From Megascapheus bottae (taxonomy: Eukaryota > Chordata > Mammalia > Rodentia > Geomyidae), in assembly GCA_024803745.1 (NCBI GenBank), contig JANJXV010000024.1:7410106-7474105 (forward strand): a stretch of DNA of 64,000 nucleotides. The letters are read 5' to 3'. The notes beneath the pieces are model-generated. The model searched no databases, was not told the origin of the DNA, and saw nothing but the letters and a program-made list of their open reading frames with translations. Both the position numbers and the translations under genes were made by a program. This document shows, in pieces, positions 44,420-56,605 of the stretch. Positions within the stretch are counted from its first letter, which is position 1. Each line of letters starts with the position of its first letter.

Positions 44420-47400
44420 TTAAAAATGTTTTTATTATCATAATTTACATAGATTTGTACAATATACTTTAATCAAATTCACTCCCTCTGTATTACTTTC
44501 CTTAACTTCACTCGTTCTTCTTCCCCATGGGTTTCATTGTATGCATTTATATCTATACTTATCTAGACATATTGTGTCTAAAAATATATATGTATTTCTA
44601 GATGTCATATAAATTAATGAATGTATGAAAATGAAAATGCATTATATCCAAATACAGTATTTTCATATAAATAAATAAATGTGCATATATTATGTGTACT
44701 TTTTCACAAATATCTGGATTTTTGAAGGAGAGGAGAGATTAGTGCATAGAGGTGATCAGGGCTTATGGAGAGTACTATATTGAAGGGGATAAATATGTCA
44801 GTGTTCCTGGGACTCTCCTGGTATGGACAAATCTGTTATCTTGAGTGTGTCAGGAAATATGTGAACCTACACAGGTAATGTGTTTGCATAGACCTTATAC
44901 ATACACACGCATGTACACACACAAGAGTAAAAGTTAAGACTAGAAGTTTGGATAAGGTTATCCAATACCACTATGTGCTTATGTGTCATTGTACTATAGG
45001 TTTAGAAAAATTTTATCCCTAGAGGGTACTTTTCCAGTTATTTTCCTGTGTGGGAATCCTAGGGCCCCTGAGAACTATGAAGAAATGGATGGAGAATGAA
45101 TGATTTGAGCAAAAAATTGCTAGTTGTATGATTGTTTAGGCTAAGTGTGTCTGACTTTCTGCAGTATCCTTTCAAAAGACAAGAATGAGTGCCTTTGTAT
45201 ACTTATCCTACTGTTGCCTGATTTTTCATCATGTACATCTTGCAATGTATCCATAATCTGTTTATTTTCCCATAAATTACTTTAACCAATCCCTAGGACA
45301 AATGTTATAAAAGCTGAAGGTGGGGAAGACAAACATATTCCTTGCATGGTAGTGGTATCAGAATAATAATTAGTATGAAAATATTATATATGAGATATCA
45401 CTGCATGGGCATTTCTTCATCTGTCATCCCAGTATCTACTGGGTGGAACTGAAACACTTGAACAACTGAATTCAAACTTCCAGTTTTCTTAATTAAATTT
45501 CTATTCAAATCTGGGAGCAAGCATTGAGAATAAAGGCTATAGAAGGCTAAGCATACGAGAGAACTGAAAAGTATTTTTCTGAAAGGAAAAATAAGCACAA
45601 AGTAGATTAAAGAGCAGTGGAAGAGTGGGATCCAGTGTGAGAAAAGACACTGAGCAGAATACTGGGAACTAAAAAGTCTGAAATTCTTTGAAACCATATG
45701 CCCAAGAATCCTGAAGAGACTCTGAATTTAAAACGTGCCTCTCCAGAAAAATGCCATCTGATGTGTGCTTGATAGATTACAGCAAGACCAAAGACCACAT
45801 CAGAGGTCCTGTAACAATTCACACCTGATTTGAGAAAACAGGCTTTATCTTGGAGGTACTAAAAGGAATAGATGGGGAAAAATAACTGTTTATTGGGACT
45901 GTAAAATGATTAACAAAGCTTGGTATGGGGGTTTAAATAATAGAAAATATGGACAATCAATTCAAAGAAAACTGCAATTCTCAAACAAAATTCCTAATGA
46001 TGACTTCAGTTGAATGTATTAGGAGATAGTAGATTCTGTTTAGGTAGCTTAAATTTGATGGGTTAAAATTTCATCAAGGCTAAGGCTAGGATCCAAAATA
46101 TATATTTAGCTTTCTTATTCTGTGCATTGTTTTTTATTTCAAGGTGATAAAAAAGTGATGCATACTTTATCAAACAGCAGATCAAGAGTTTACACAACAG
46201 TTCAGTGGCTCCTTCTCTCATTTCCTAAATTGGCCTAAATTTCTGCCATCAGGTGAGAAAAGAGGGTGGGGCCAATGGCTTTCAGTTATTACTAATCCAT
46301 CCTAGTATCTACTGCTTCAAACTTGTTCTTCCTTATCTCCCTGGTAGAGGAGCCGAGGCACAGCACTTAAGATGTCCTTCCATCAGCTAGTTCCATGCAT
46401 CTGCTTCTCCTGCACAGCATGTGCGAAGAGAGTTCTGGGATTCTGCTGAGAGCTAGTGTTTCATAGGGGAGAAGAAACAAAGTCATTATAGTGAACAGTC
46501 ATACATATAGCCTCTTATTTATGAAGATGTATTATTTTCTTATTCACCTCCAGGTAATAAAAAATATCTCTAGTGGGTGAAGGGTTTCAGATTAACGTTA
46601 TCAGCATAATGTTCATCTTTACTCAAAGTCAAGACTTACAACCCTTTCCAGCTCTGGTCATTGCTTCTCCCCTGCTATTGTAATGAATACTATTGGAGGC
46701 TGCTTGAGCCTCTGTCATTTTTTGGCCACAGGTTAGGGATAGAGTATACTGACATAGATTCTCTAAAACTCCTACCTAGACTCCACCTGTAGGGAAATTC
46801 TACTACAGTTCCTTCTTGTGGAAGTAGTCCAACTTAATTCTGGCTAGGTGTTTCTTTGTTTTCCATTTTGGTCCTAGGTACCCAATGTTATTACAAACTT
46901 CTTTCTCTCAGTGCACTGACTGCCCCTGTCAGAAGGGTATGAGACAAGAACATAAGGCTCCGCCTTCGGGGGAGATATTTGCTTTCTACTTCCTGTAACA
47001 ACTCTGGAAGGAGAGGTGTTCACAATACAGCTGTGTATTGCTTTGTTACCAGGGGAACATAGCTCTTTTCCCCCCTTTTATATTTTACCAGTAAGACCTA
47101 GTCATTAATGGAGAAAGATCTTCAGAGGATGGGTTCCTGAGAAAGTGCCTATCACCCCTCCTTCCTGACTGAAGGAGGAATGTGAAACCTGATGTCTTTC
47201 TTCTCACTTGACGATACAGAAGTCATTTTGCCATCCCAGTGGGTACACCAATCTGCTCTAGATTTTTCAGGACCATTGAAGGTCCTCTTGTTCACACAGG
47301 ACATTCCAAGGTCACTGACGATGCTGAGAAATATGTGGTACCTAAAAGTTCTGTAGCTGCCTTAGTCAAAAGCAGAATCACCTTCAGGCTGGAGTCTCTG

Positions 47401-48220
47401 AACATTTATAGATGTCTTCAGCAGAACAGATAATGATCAGGCATTAGGAAACAAAAACAGGCAAAAACAGACCCCTTATTGATTTCTAGAACATTTTTAA
47501 AGCATGAAATCATCTCTATTTCCTCTCCAAAGCATTCTCTATTGAGTGCGTAGGAAGTATGAACAGAACAATGGCATTATAAATAGCTTCTTTAAAAATT
47601 GATGCTAGAATGCCACTAATTGTTTTTCACTGATTATGCTATCAATTTTTAAGCAAAATGTGCAAACTTTTTTTTATTAAATGTAATATGTTAGTTTAAT
47701 GTTAACTCCTCACATCACAGTTTAATAGTTTAGAAAGATGACTTTTGAATGGAGCAGCTCTAATTTGCTTATCAGCCATTTGCTTGGACACTATTATTCA
47801 TCTCTATCCACAAAACAATCCAGGATTTAGATAACTTAGTCATCAGATGAATGATTGGACTGTTTGATTTGGAGAATTTTTAGCTCTGAAATCTACTTTC
47901 ATACCATTTGTTGTTCATATTGATATTTTGCTAATTGAAAGATTATCTGTCATCTGTTGGCCTCAATTTTTTCAATGTTGTTAGTAATATTTCATAGCAT
48001 GTATTTCCAAAGAATATTTGACCAAAAGTTTTCCATTGTTATAGATCGAAGCAGCAAGACATTTGGTAGCTAATGCCTTGTCAATGCATTGTCATGTGGA
48101 GAATCTTAATCCTTTAGTGAAAATCATTCACTGGATGTGCCACTTTCAAAAAGTTGCACATATTCCTATAAAATGTTCTATATTTTTAGTAAATAAGTCT
48201 GTTTTTATTTCTGTTTCAGG
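44420..48220. other. Unassigned interval without SINEs
   Basis: Nothing supportable was found apart from a possible decayed LINE/LTR segment at 44420-44600 (caatatactttaatcaaatt, actccctctgtattac) that I cannot place. A 99-codon minus-strand frame (45398-45697) and a 64-codon plus-strand frame (47239-47433) have no recognisable domain. Confidence 0.45.
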
Positions 48221-48227
48221 AATATCT

Positions 48228-48405
48228 TTTTGTCAGTGGTGAGACTTGAACTCAGGGCCTGAGCTCTGTCCCTGAGCTAATTTTCTCAAGGCTATCTAAC
48301 ACTTTTCGCCAGAGTAGCACTTCCAGTTTTTAAGTCGTTTATTGGAGATAAAAAGTCTCATGGACTTTTCTGTCCTGGCAGAACCACGAGCCATGAATCA
48401 GGAAG
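48228..48405 (-). mobile_element. B1-dID-like SINE, antisense, 5'-truncated
   Basis: Right monomer (ggtgagacttgaactcaggg) and linker (tttattggagataaaaagtc) are clear. The B1 half breaks off after about 40 bp. Confidence 0.78.
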
Positions 48406-48409
48406 TTTT

Positions 48410-48668
48410 TAAAAAGATAAACAATGTATTATTTGTTTAATCTGAATGCAAGGCAAAATCCTAGAAAACTCTAATTCACACGAAGATGGTGACCAGTGTC
48501 CTGAGGAAGCCAAGAATATCTTAAAGATTGCTTCTCTGATGGCGTTTGTTTAGTTTCCAACTGAGCAGGCCAGCATGTCCACACCTGTGCTCTGCAGAGC
48601 TTAGTTGTTACTCAGTTTATTTCTTCAGATGTTAGTAGATTGTCTTTTGACACAAAAGGGTTCCATGG

Positions 48669-48670
<2 letters not shown>
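48410..48670. other. Unassigned spacer
   Basis: No repeat family or gene was recognised. Confidence 0.4.

Positions 48671-48671
<1 letters not shown>

Positions 48672-48715
<44 letters not shown>
48672..48715. repeat. (GT)22 microsatellite
   Basis: Uninterrupted dinucleotide repeat. Confidence 0.97.
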
Positions 48716-48716
<1 letters not shown>

Positions 48717-48719
48717 GTT

Positions 48720-49020
48720 ACATTCTTCCCTACAGGTAAAGTTGTCTTAATACATGAAAAGCATCTAGAACTCACAGCAGGAAAATAAAATTTTTAATGC
48801 TGTAGTTGATCAAAGAATCTTTTTCCTCCCTAATAACTATTAAAACATGTTCCATGAAATGCCACTTAGGTACCTCAACCTGTATCTTCTTTTTCAAAAT
48901 AAGGAAAAAATTATGGGTGACTAAATTATAATGCATCAAATATAGTCAGCCACAAAAGGGACATGTAATTGCTTATTACATCATTTTTCTTGTTTAGTAA
49001 CAAGTACAAGGTTCACATTT
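48720..49020. other. Unassigned spacer
   Basis: No repeat family or gene was recognised. Confidence 0.4.
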
Positions 49021-49027
49021 TATGTAT

Positions 49028-49268
49028 TTATGTATGCTGGTCCTAGGGCTTGAACTCAGGGCCTTGCTGCTATCCCTGAATATTTCTTGCTCAAGGTCAG
49101 CACTCTACTACTTGAGTCATGGCTCTCTAATTCTGGCCTTTTGGTAGTTTATTGGAGATTAGAGTCTTATGGACGTTTGAGCCCAAACTGGCTTTGAACT
49201 GCAACACTCATGTCTCAGTCTCCTGAGTAGCTGGCTAGAATTACAGATGTGAGTCACTGCCACTCACC
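49028..49268 (-). mobile_element. B1-dID-like dimeric SINE, antisense
   Basis: Full dimer: right monomer (tcctagggcttgaactcagg), linker (ggtagtttattggagattag) and B1 half (cagtctcctgagtagctggc, gaattacagatgtgagtcac). Confidence 0.87.
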
Positions 49269-49274
49269 TAACAT

Positions 49275-50125
49275 TTACTTTTTAGAAGCTGATACTGACT
49301 TGCACTATTTTTTCTAATACATCCCCAAAGTCTTTCCCACCAGCCATAAGTAAAATGTGTGCTTCTTGTTAAATACTTGTAAAGACATAAGCAGAAAATA
49401 TGGCATTCATTCCAGTTAAACTCTATGCTAGTTAATTTAATTGATTCTTCGTTCATAGACACAAACATTAAGTGGATGATGAAAACCATATTTTTAGTAT
49501 GGTTATTTAATTATATTTTGAAAACTTTTCCATTTAATTTATGTAGCCATATAATATTTACTTTTAATGTATTATAAGATATTTAAAGACATCATGCTTT
49601 TCTTATTAAAAAAGAAAATTAAGTCCAACAACATTGTCATAGTTAAGAATTTTATGCTTGGCAATTATTCATGTGAAAAATAAAAGTCAGACTCTCCCAT
49701 GACTTGAGAGACCAGCAGAAGTAGAAAAGATAATACTGATTAATTGATAAACTCATTCTTTAATTTCAGAATATTACTGGACAGAAATTTCCAATTAAGC
49801 CTAAATGCTATCTGAGAGCCACACATTGTAAAAACTAAAATAGAGTTGACATTTTTCATTTGAAAATTGACATGCCACATACAATACAGAGCTGGAAGGT
49901 AAAATGATGCTTGAATGAGCTTAAAAAAACTAAGAGGAAAAAAGTGACTCAAAATAATTAAATTATATTTTTAGCCACACACTACTTATAATAAGAAAAT
50001 GATGAATGACAAGAATTCTTTACATTTAAATATAGTATTGTTTATAGATGTATTGTATTGTATATAAATGTAGAATATAATTGTGGTGAATTAGGAAAAA
50101 CAAAATTATTTCTGTATTGAGGCCA
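49275..50125. other. Unassigned AT-rich spacer
   Basis: No repeat family or gene was recognised. Confidence 0.45.
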
Positions 50126-50128
50126 TCT

Positions 50129-50359
50129 TTGAAATTCTTTTGTTTTTTTCTAGTCTAGGGTTTGAACTCAGGGTCTGGGCGGCACTATCCTTGAGCTTTC
50201 TCAAGGCTAGAGCTCTACCACTGTGAGCCACAGTACCACTTCCCCACTTCCGGCTTTTTCTGTATATGTGGTACTAAGGAATCGAGCCCAAGGTTTCATG
50301 CGTGCTAGGCAGGCACTCCACCACTAGACCACACTCCCAGCCCTATCATTGAAATTCTT
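50129..50359 (-). mobile_element. IDL-Geo-like dimeric SINE, antisense, with target duplication
   Basis: Complete dimer at about 50146-50343. TTGAAATTCTT at 50129-50139 and 50349-50359 is the target duplication. The monomer junction carries a small internal duplication (ccacttcc occurs twice). Confidence 0.9.
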
Positions 50360-50691
50360 ATAATAGCTTTTCTTGCTTTTCTGTGAAGAAATTATATTTT
50401 ATTGTCAGTTATTAAAAATTAAAAATTTCCCCCAATCATTAAGTTATATTTAATGGGGAAAGAAGTATTACTTTGTGCTAGTTTTCTTAGGTGTTTAATC
50501 ATATGTATTTATAAGCATATCTCATAAAAGTGCAGTTTTGAACACAGATTAATTTGATACATTCCATTTTAATATCATTTTCTATCTATGTATTCTATTT
50601 TAATATCATTTTGCGCATTTAATGTATGTTCTTTTGGTGTCATAGGGTTTGGTTTAAGATAAACTTCTTAGCTTAAATCATTATACTTTAG

Positions 50692-50810
50692 CAGAATCTG
50701 GTAGTACTTCGCTACAGTCCTAGCATTCAAGAGGCTGAGCCAGGGAATCATGAGTTCAAAGATATCATGGGCTATATAGCAAGACCTTGTCTCCAAATGT
50801 GTTGCACAAA
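50692..50810 (+). mobile_element. B1-like monomer, sense
   Basis: tacagtcctagcattcaaga, ggctgagccagggaatcatg, agttcaaagatatcatgggc and tatatagcaagaccttgtct follow the B1 order. No right monomer. Confidence 0.8.
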
Positions 50811-50894
50811 ACCTGTAGCATACTACATACACATTAAGAAAATCATTATGATAATGATATAAAATAAAAATATAATTAAGCAAAATGGTTTTTT

Positions 50895-50960
50895 ATTTAA
50901 ATAATATATTAACATTGATTTTTACATCATATTTCAAATGATGTGTTTAACAAACAAGTA
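50895..50960. repeat. Dispersed repeat of unknown family, copy 1
   Basis: ttaacattgatttttacatc and catatttcaaatgatgtgtt followed by taacaaacaag recur with few changes at 61718-61770 in the same orientation. I cannot assign the family. Confidence 0.6.
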
Positions 50961-50969
50961 TCAAGAAGG

Positions 50970-51640
50970 GGACAAATGGTTTTTATATACACATCGCCAA
51001 AAATATAGAGTATAAATTTCCTCTTTCTGAAGTAACCAAAGCAGTATTGCCATCAGGAGAATTGTAATTTTTGATCTGTGTAGATAAATTGCATTTTCAA
51101 TGATATTCTATTTGGTACTTCTGAGTAATACTATGAACAAAATTACTTTGTAGGAGTAGAGAAGAAAAAATAAGAATTGCTGGCAAAGTAAACAATTGAG
51201 AAAATAGAAAAAGTGTCTAAAATTGAGGAAATGGATGCTTTCAGGTCAAATTAATCTGATATGGAAAATATTATGCCAAATAGGAAGGGATTGGCAGGTT
51301 TTCCAAATATTTTGCTGTACAAATTGACAACTAATGGGTGGAGAGATGATATACACTGCACATTGGCCCATTGATTCATATCAATGCACGAGAAGAGGAA
51401 ACTACCTTCAGAATAACAAAAATTTTTGCCCCATTTATATCTGCAAAATATCTCATAACCCATGTATAGAAAATACAGTGTATAGGAAAGGAAACAAAAA
51501 TATGTGTATTTTATGATAGAAAGAGATGTTGCCTAAAGAAATACAGACCAAATAAGTCAATACGTAAGTTTTCCTTCTTTAGAGTGATGGTAATTATGAA
51601 AAACATTTTTCAGGAAATTCTAAAAAGATAAAGAAACACA
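50970..51640. other. Unassigned AT-rich spacer
   Basis: No repeat or gene is recognised. Overlapping short frames on opposite strands near 51251-51516 look like chance. Confidence 0.45.
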
Positions 51641-51644
51641 TCAC

Positions 51645-51993
51645 AGTGACATATTCCCAGGGTCTTCATGCTTGGCTCTAGAAAACATTTTACTGCATCT
51701 ATTTATCCAGAAATGGAGCCTCGCGAACCTGACACTCGCTGTATAATAGCTGTATCCCAGGTTTATCAGAGTTCCCTTGGCATCTTTCCGCTTGTTTTCT
51801 GCTGGCCACGGGCTGTTACAGATTAACTAGATGAAGGAACTGAACTATATTAGCTGCTCTAGATCCTTGGCTGTGTAGTGAGATTCTGATTGTCCTCGCT
51901 TGAGGCTTAGGCTTTTGGAGTTTTACAAAGCTCCACTGGACTAGACTGCACTATCAGAGCTCAGGACCACTGAACTGAATGATGTCTAAAGAT
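51645..51993 (+). other. Weak candidate 5' exon ending at a GTAAGT donor
   Basis: This repeat-free block is richer in CpG than its surroundings (about seven between 51721 and 52003, including TCGCGA). It ends with two in-frame ATGs (51979 and 51982), three further codons (Ser-Lys-Asp) and a strong donor-like GTAAGT at 51994-51999. A short 5' UTR-plus-start exon would look like this. The bases just before the donor (GAT) are not the preferred CAG/AAG, the ATG contexts are ordinary, and I recognise no protein. It could equally be a conserved noncoding element or chance. Confidence 0.18.
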
Positions 51994-52009
51994 GTAAGTC
52001 GTTTGGCAA

Positions 52010-53530
52010 CAGGAGAGTATGAGGGAGGGAAGGTGGTGGGGTTGGGTGGGGGCTAAAAGTGTTAATGAATAGCAAATTGATAATATAAATAATATAGGAG
52101 AACTCAATTACTTTCAAGTTTAGCAAACAGATGATTGAGAACAATGAGAGATGATTCCTTCCTCTCAGCCCCCCAGCTCTGCCACCCTCTTTCTCTGCAC
52201 GGAGGGTAGTCTTAGCTGCTCTTTCAACCCATTTGGGATTGGTAATTGAGGATGTGATCTGGGAAGAGATATGACTCCAGTGGAGGTGAAAGTTGTTCTT
52301 GCAATGGAATTATGAGTAAAGTAACTACTCATATGTTTCCATTTCTAAGTAACAGGGCTTTTAGCATTATGCTTTTATGATTTTTTAAGTACTGAAAATG
52401 ATCATAATTTTATTTGAGGGATTAATGTGTTTTTCTGCCTTTGAGGATCAGAGTTGCTTCTTCAGTGAGTATTTAACTTGAAGTAATGATTGGGTTCCTG
52501 ATACCATTCCTTACTAGCTGTATACCTATTATGAGAGTATGTTGAGGTGGATAGAAGTTTCTAATGCAAACTTTTGACCCCATGCCATAGAAGAATTATA
52601 GAAAAAAAGGTAGCTGCTCAACAATTTGTTTAAAAATATTTTCCAAGAATTATATAACCTTTGAAATGAGAAAGTCCTTGCTAAAACATTCAAATGCTAA
52701 AACATGACAAAAGATAGATATTCAAATTAAGATTAGAAATTTCTGCCTATAAGCAAAGACAAATGTTACAAAAATGAGAAAAATAGTAATAACAAAATGC
52801 AATGGAAAAATGAGCTAAGAATATGAATAGCCAATTCATAATGAGCAAAATACATATAAATGGCTCTCAGATGTGCAAATATGTTCATTCATAATGAGAT
52901 CCTTGTAAATTAAAAATACATAGAAATGCTATTTAGCAAAATTTCAAAAATTCCAGCCTGGTAATTCAGTGGCGGCTAGACCATAGAGAAGTAGTCATTT
53001 TCCAACCTCGGCTAGGCATAGTACTTAAGGAAGAAAACATGGCAATATCAACTTGCATTATTTCTTCAACTATTTTATTTTTTGCCTTATTTATATCCTA
53101 TTTTCATTGCAACTACTACTATCTCATTATTTGTACTTTTGTTTCTGTGTATAATCTATCTTACTTTTCTTTTTAAGAAATCTTCCTGTTTGTGTAGTTT
53201 AAAACCTATTACCTAACCACATTTCCTACAGTTATACCTCCATGGCACTAATCCAAGCACACTGGTTCCCCCAAAATATTGTCCCAGGTTTAGAATAGAT
53301 TTTTTTGTCTTGTTTCTCATATTTTGTTCTGTTTGCTCTTTCATCACAGTTATTTTAGGAGGAGGAGGTAGCATTTGAGACTAGTATAATATCTAGTGAA
53401 GATTCCAAATGATTCTTAAGGATACTAAAATGTAAGATCCACAATTCTGAAACTTAGACTAATGCATAATTCATATTTTCATAGATAACTGAATGCTGCT
53501 TCACACTGCTTCTCCATCATTTCTTGATTG
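52010..53530. other. Unassigned interval without SINEs
   Basis: No repeat or gene is recognised with confidence. Confidence 0.45.
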
Positions 53531-53534
53531 TGCT

Positions 53535-53650
53535 GGTCTTGGAATAATCACTTCACCTTTCTAAGCTCCTTATCAATCAAATGAAAATACTATTACGTTC
53601 CTTGTTGCCATGAGGATAAACAGTAAACTCTGCAAAGCATAAATGGAAGT
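53535..53650 (+). repeat. MIR ancient SINE remnant, sense
   Basis: MIR words in order: ggaataatcacttcaccttt, ctaagctccttatcaatcaa, atgaaaatactattacgttc, cttgttgccatgaggataaa and ctgcaaagcataaatgg. A good match to the MIR 3' half despite divergence. Confidence 0.65.
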
Positions 53651-53654
53651 AAAT

Positions 53655-54630
53655 TTGATTGCCTTTGCTGGAACTAAGATTAAGACAAAAAAGAATAATA
53701 ATAAAGAATTTAACCAATTACATACCCATAAATGCTTCCTGATAATCTGACAAAGTTCCCATGCCTTTCTACTGAGCAGTCTCTCTTCTGGATGGTTAAA
53801 GTAAGAGAAATGAATGATTCAGTCAGCTAGTACACTGCTCATCGTTCATGTGTAATGAGCCAGACAGGAGCACTAGTAAGACCACAAATAATCATAGACC
53901 TTGTCAAAGTTCTCTTCATAGCCTAAAGCAATTGCACAGTGGGGCTTATGGCTGAATTCAGTGGGTAAGCTGCACAGCAGTCTTGTATGGTGACTGGAAC
54001 AGATACTGAGGTCAATGGATAGCAAACAGACTGACTTTGACAAGCCAGTAATTACATTTATATCTAGGACCTAGAGAAGTCAAATGGGCTAAAAGTGTAA
54101 CATCAGTAATGCCTTTAAGTAATATCAAAATCTACATTGACTACACAGAGAGCAGAGGGCTTAGTAAAGTGGGCTTGCATGGGACAGGGCCACTGGACCG
54201 AACTTACCTCGTGACTGGCTCATTTCTGTTTCTCAGCTTCATGCTTCTGAAACACAACTTGGTTTTCTTGTCATTCTATTCACATCTCAAGGGAACACTG
54301 CAACAAATTGAAAAACTGATCTTTAATACCCAAGTATTAACTTGTTAACTTATGAAGAGAAAATAACTCTTACTGGGAACAAAAATTAATGTGCAATGTT
54401 AATGCATTTTTGTCCTCATTGGAAGAGTTGAGTGGAGATGGGTGCATGATACATTGAATGAGAGGAAAGCAAATAACTCAAAGAAACTTATATTCTCACA
54501 AAATCAAAGTAAACATGCATTCAGCTTCTAGATGCTTTTATACTTTCACTGGAGATAGTCTAGATGACAATAAAACTAGAATGCTTGGCTTCCTTGCTGA
54601 TGACCACCTTAGCTGGACAATGCTTGAGAT
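53655..54630. other. Unassigned spacer
   Basis: No recognised repeat. Frames at 54109-54348 and 54458-54655 are short, lack recognisable domains and lie in AT-rich sequence. Confidence 0.45.
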
Positions 54631-54633
54631 AGA

Positions 54634-54695
54634 CACATCTTGTACTGAATTCTGACTCAGGTCACACATCTTGTACTGAATTCTGACTTGGGTCA
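54634..54695. repeat. 31-bp direct tandem duplication
   Basis: Two adjacent copies (54634-54664 and 54665-54695) starting CACATCTTGTACTGAATTCT and differing at two positions (ctcaggtca against ttgggtca). The close similarity suggests a fairly recent duplication. Confidence 0.92.
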
Positions 54696-54699
54696 CTCC

Positions 54700-55080
54700 T
54701 GTAGAGAAAGTAAGGGAAGATAAAGTCTAGAGGTGGTTTCTGATATATCCAGTAATAACACTGTTAGATCATGAAAAGAATCAAGTTACCACCTCAAATA
54801 ATAGAAAAAGGGATAGAGCGTTGAGGGAAGGTGATACTTAATTGGCTGACTTACCAGATCAATAAATAATAACATGAATAATCAATTACACTGTGTTAGA
54901 GTGCACCAGATGTGCAATGTTAAGAATCAATATTAACTTTAAAGATCACACAGTCTAATTGTAGGATAGATTAATTCAGCAAAGCACTTAACAGAGAAAA
55001 GTACAGAGATAAATTCAAATAGCAGTACTCTACAGTAAGAGAACATTTTGTTTATATCTATGAAATTCAAAATGTTCTCT
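54700..55080. other. Unassigned AT-rich spacer
   Basis: No repeat family or gene was recognised. Confidence 0.4.
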
Positions 55081-55084
55081 TTAC

Positions 55085-55162
55085 TTCAGGGCTCAAGTGG
55101 TGTGATAATTGAATGTGAGACCCTGAGTTCAATCACCAGTACTACCAAAACAAAAACAAGTT
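55085..55162 (+). mobile_element. ID-like tRNA-derived SINE monomer, sense
   Basis: gggctcaagtggtgtgataa ... ccctgagttcaatcaccagt is an A box plus B box, followed by an A-rich tail (accaaaacaaaaacaag). No right monomer. Confidence 0.7.
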
Positions 55163-55837
55163 GCTCTCTTTTTCTTCAACTGAAGTCATTGTTTTGTGGA
55201 GAGGAGGGAAGTTAGGGATGGGGGCTATGATCTTTATTGAGCTTATCCACCAGAGGGGAAACAAATACCGGTATTAAGATGCTACTTTAAATTTTGCATC
55301 ACAATTGTAATCCAGTAATCCAGTCTTTTTAAAATTGTAATTAAAAGAAAAGTTACATTATATTCGCCAGATAGAAGGTGCATTTCTTCATCTATTGATA
55401 CTACTTCTTATGATTTTGTCCCCATGACCCTCCCACTAGCCCCTCTCCTCAACTTGTTTTCCCTCTTCCCTATCCCATTTCAAATAAACATATATACAAT
55501 ACCAGATAACAAGATAAGATATTGTAACAATATGAGATAACCAAGGGACAACAAAAGAGATGAGAAATAAGAGTACATTAAGAACAAAATAAGAGTACAT
55601 TAAGAACAACAATCACACATTATATAGCTCTTGTTTCCATATCCTGGAGGTCCTTTCATTTAGCCTCACCCTATATGGCCTTATGTATCTAGGTTTTGCC
55701 CTGTTGTGGAGAGTCCAAGGTTTATACTAATTATGACAAATGAGGGAAACTATTGAGTCTATGTTCCTTTGAGTCTGGCTTACTTCACTTAATATGATTT
55801 TTTTGAAGTCTTTCATTTCCTTACAAATGGGGTGATG

Positions 55838-56050
55838 TCATTCTTTCTGATGGCTGTATAGAATTCCATTGTGTATGATTTTTTCAAAGTCTTTCCATTT
55901 CCTAACAAATGGGGCGATACCATTCTTTCTGACAGCAGCATAGAATTCCACTGTGTACAAATACCACATCTTGTTGATCCATTCATCAACTGAGGGACAT
56001 CTAGGTTGGTTCCATATCCTTGCTATGGTAAATAGTGCTGCAATGAACAT
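55838..56050 (-). pseudogene. LINE-1 ORF2p C-terminal tail, chimeric frame
   Basis: The open frame encodes MFIAALFTIARIWNQPRCPS, then DEWINKMWYLYTVEFYAAV and FVRKWKDFEKII from L1 'B'. After the insertion junction at 55876 it runs into L1 'A' sequence (HNGILYSHQKE), so its last codons are a fusion of two elements and not ORF2p. Confidence 0.88.
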
Positions 56051-56605
56051 TGTTGTGTTAGTGGATTTAGTATGTCCTTGTTTTTGGTTGATTGGGTAAA
56101 TGCCAAGTAGTGGAATTGCTGGGTCATAGGAGAGCTCTATGTTTAGTCTTTTGAGGAACTACCGCAGTGCTTTCCATAATGGTTGAACGAGTTTGCACTC
56201 CCATCAACAGTGTAGTAGTGATCCCTCCTGGCCACATCTCCTCCAGCATCTGTTGTTATTAGTTTTCATGATCCTGGCCATTCTAACTGGAGTGAGGTGG
56301 AATCTTAGAGTTGTTTTGATTTGCATTTCTTTTATGACCAGAGATGTTGAGCATTTCTTCATGTGTCTATAGGCCATTTTTGTTTCTTCTTTAGAGAAGA
56401 CTCTCTTTAAGTCTTTGGCCCATCTTTTAATGGGATGGTTGTTTCTTTGGAGATTAGTTTTGGAGTGATTCAATTTTTTGAGCAGTTGATATATTTTAAA
56501 TATGAGGCCTTTGTCTGTTGTATGGTTGGTGAAGATCTTCTCCCATTCTGTAGGCTTCCTAATTAATTTACTAGCTATGTACTTTGCCATACAAAAGCTC
56601 TGCAA
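56051..56605 (-). pseudogene. LINE-1 ORF2p C-terminal region, nonsense-mutated
   Basis: The inverted arm of L1 'B' encodes, on the minus strand, the segment from [19 protein letters not shown] through [17 protein letters not shown] and LTPVRMARI to [11 protein letters not shown], then a stop: the first Trp codon of the conserved CWWECK motif is TGA instead of TGG, near 56204-56206. It extends further upstream into ORF2 than the other copies in the window. No polymerase or endonuclease domain is present. Confidence 0.9.

Noticed and set aside
45398..45822. Overlapping minus-strand frames of 99 and 71 codons
   Set aside because: No recognisable domain, AT-rich composition, and two overlapping frames with no reason to prefer either.
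55795..55958. Apparent 82-bp tandem duplication inside L1
   Set aside because: It is the border between L1 'A' and the inverted arm of L1 'B', which happen to cover the same L1 region; the target duplication at 55860 and 57100 explains it.
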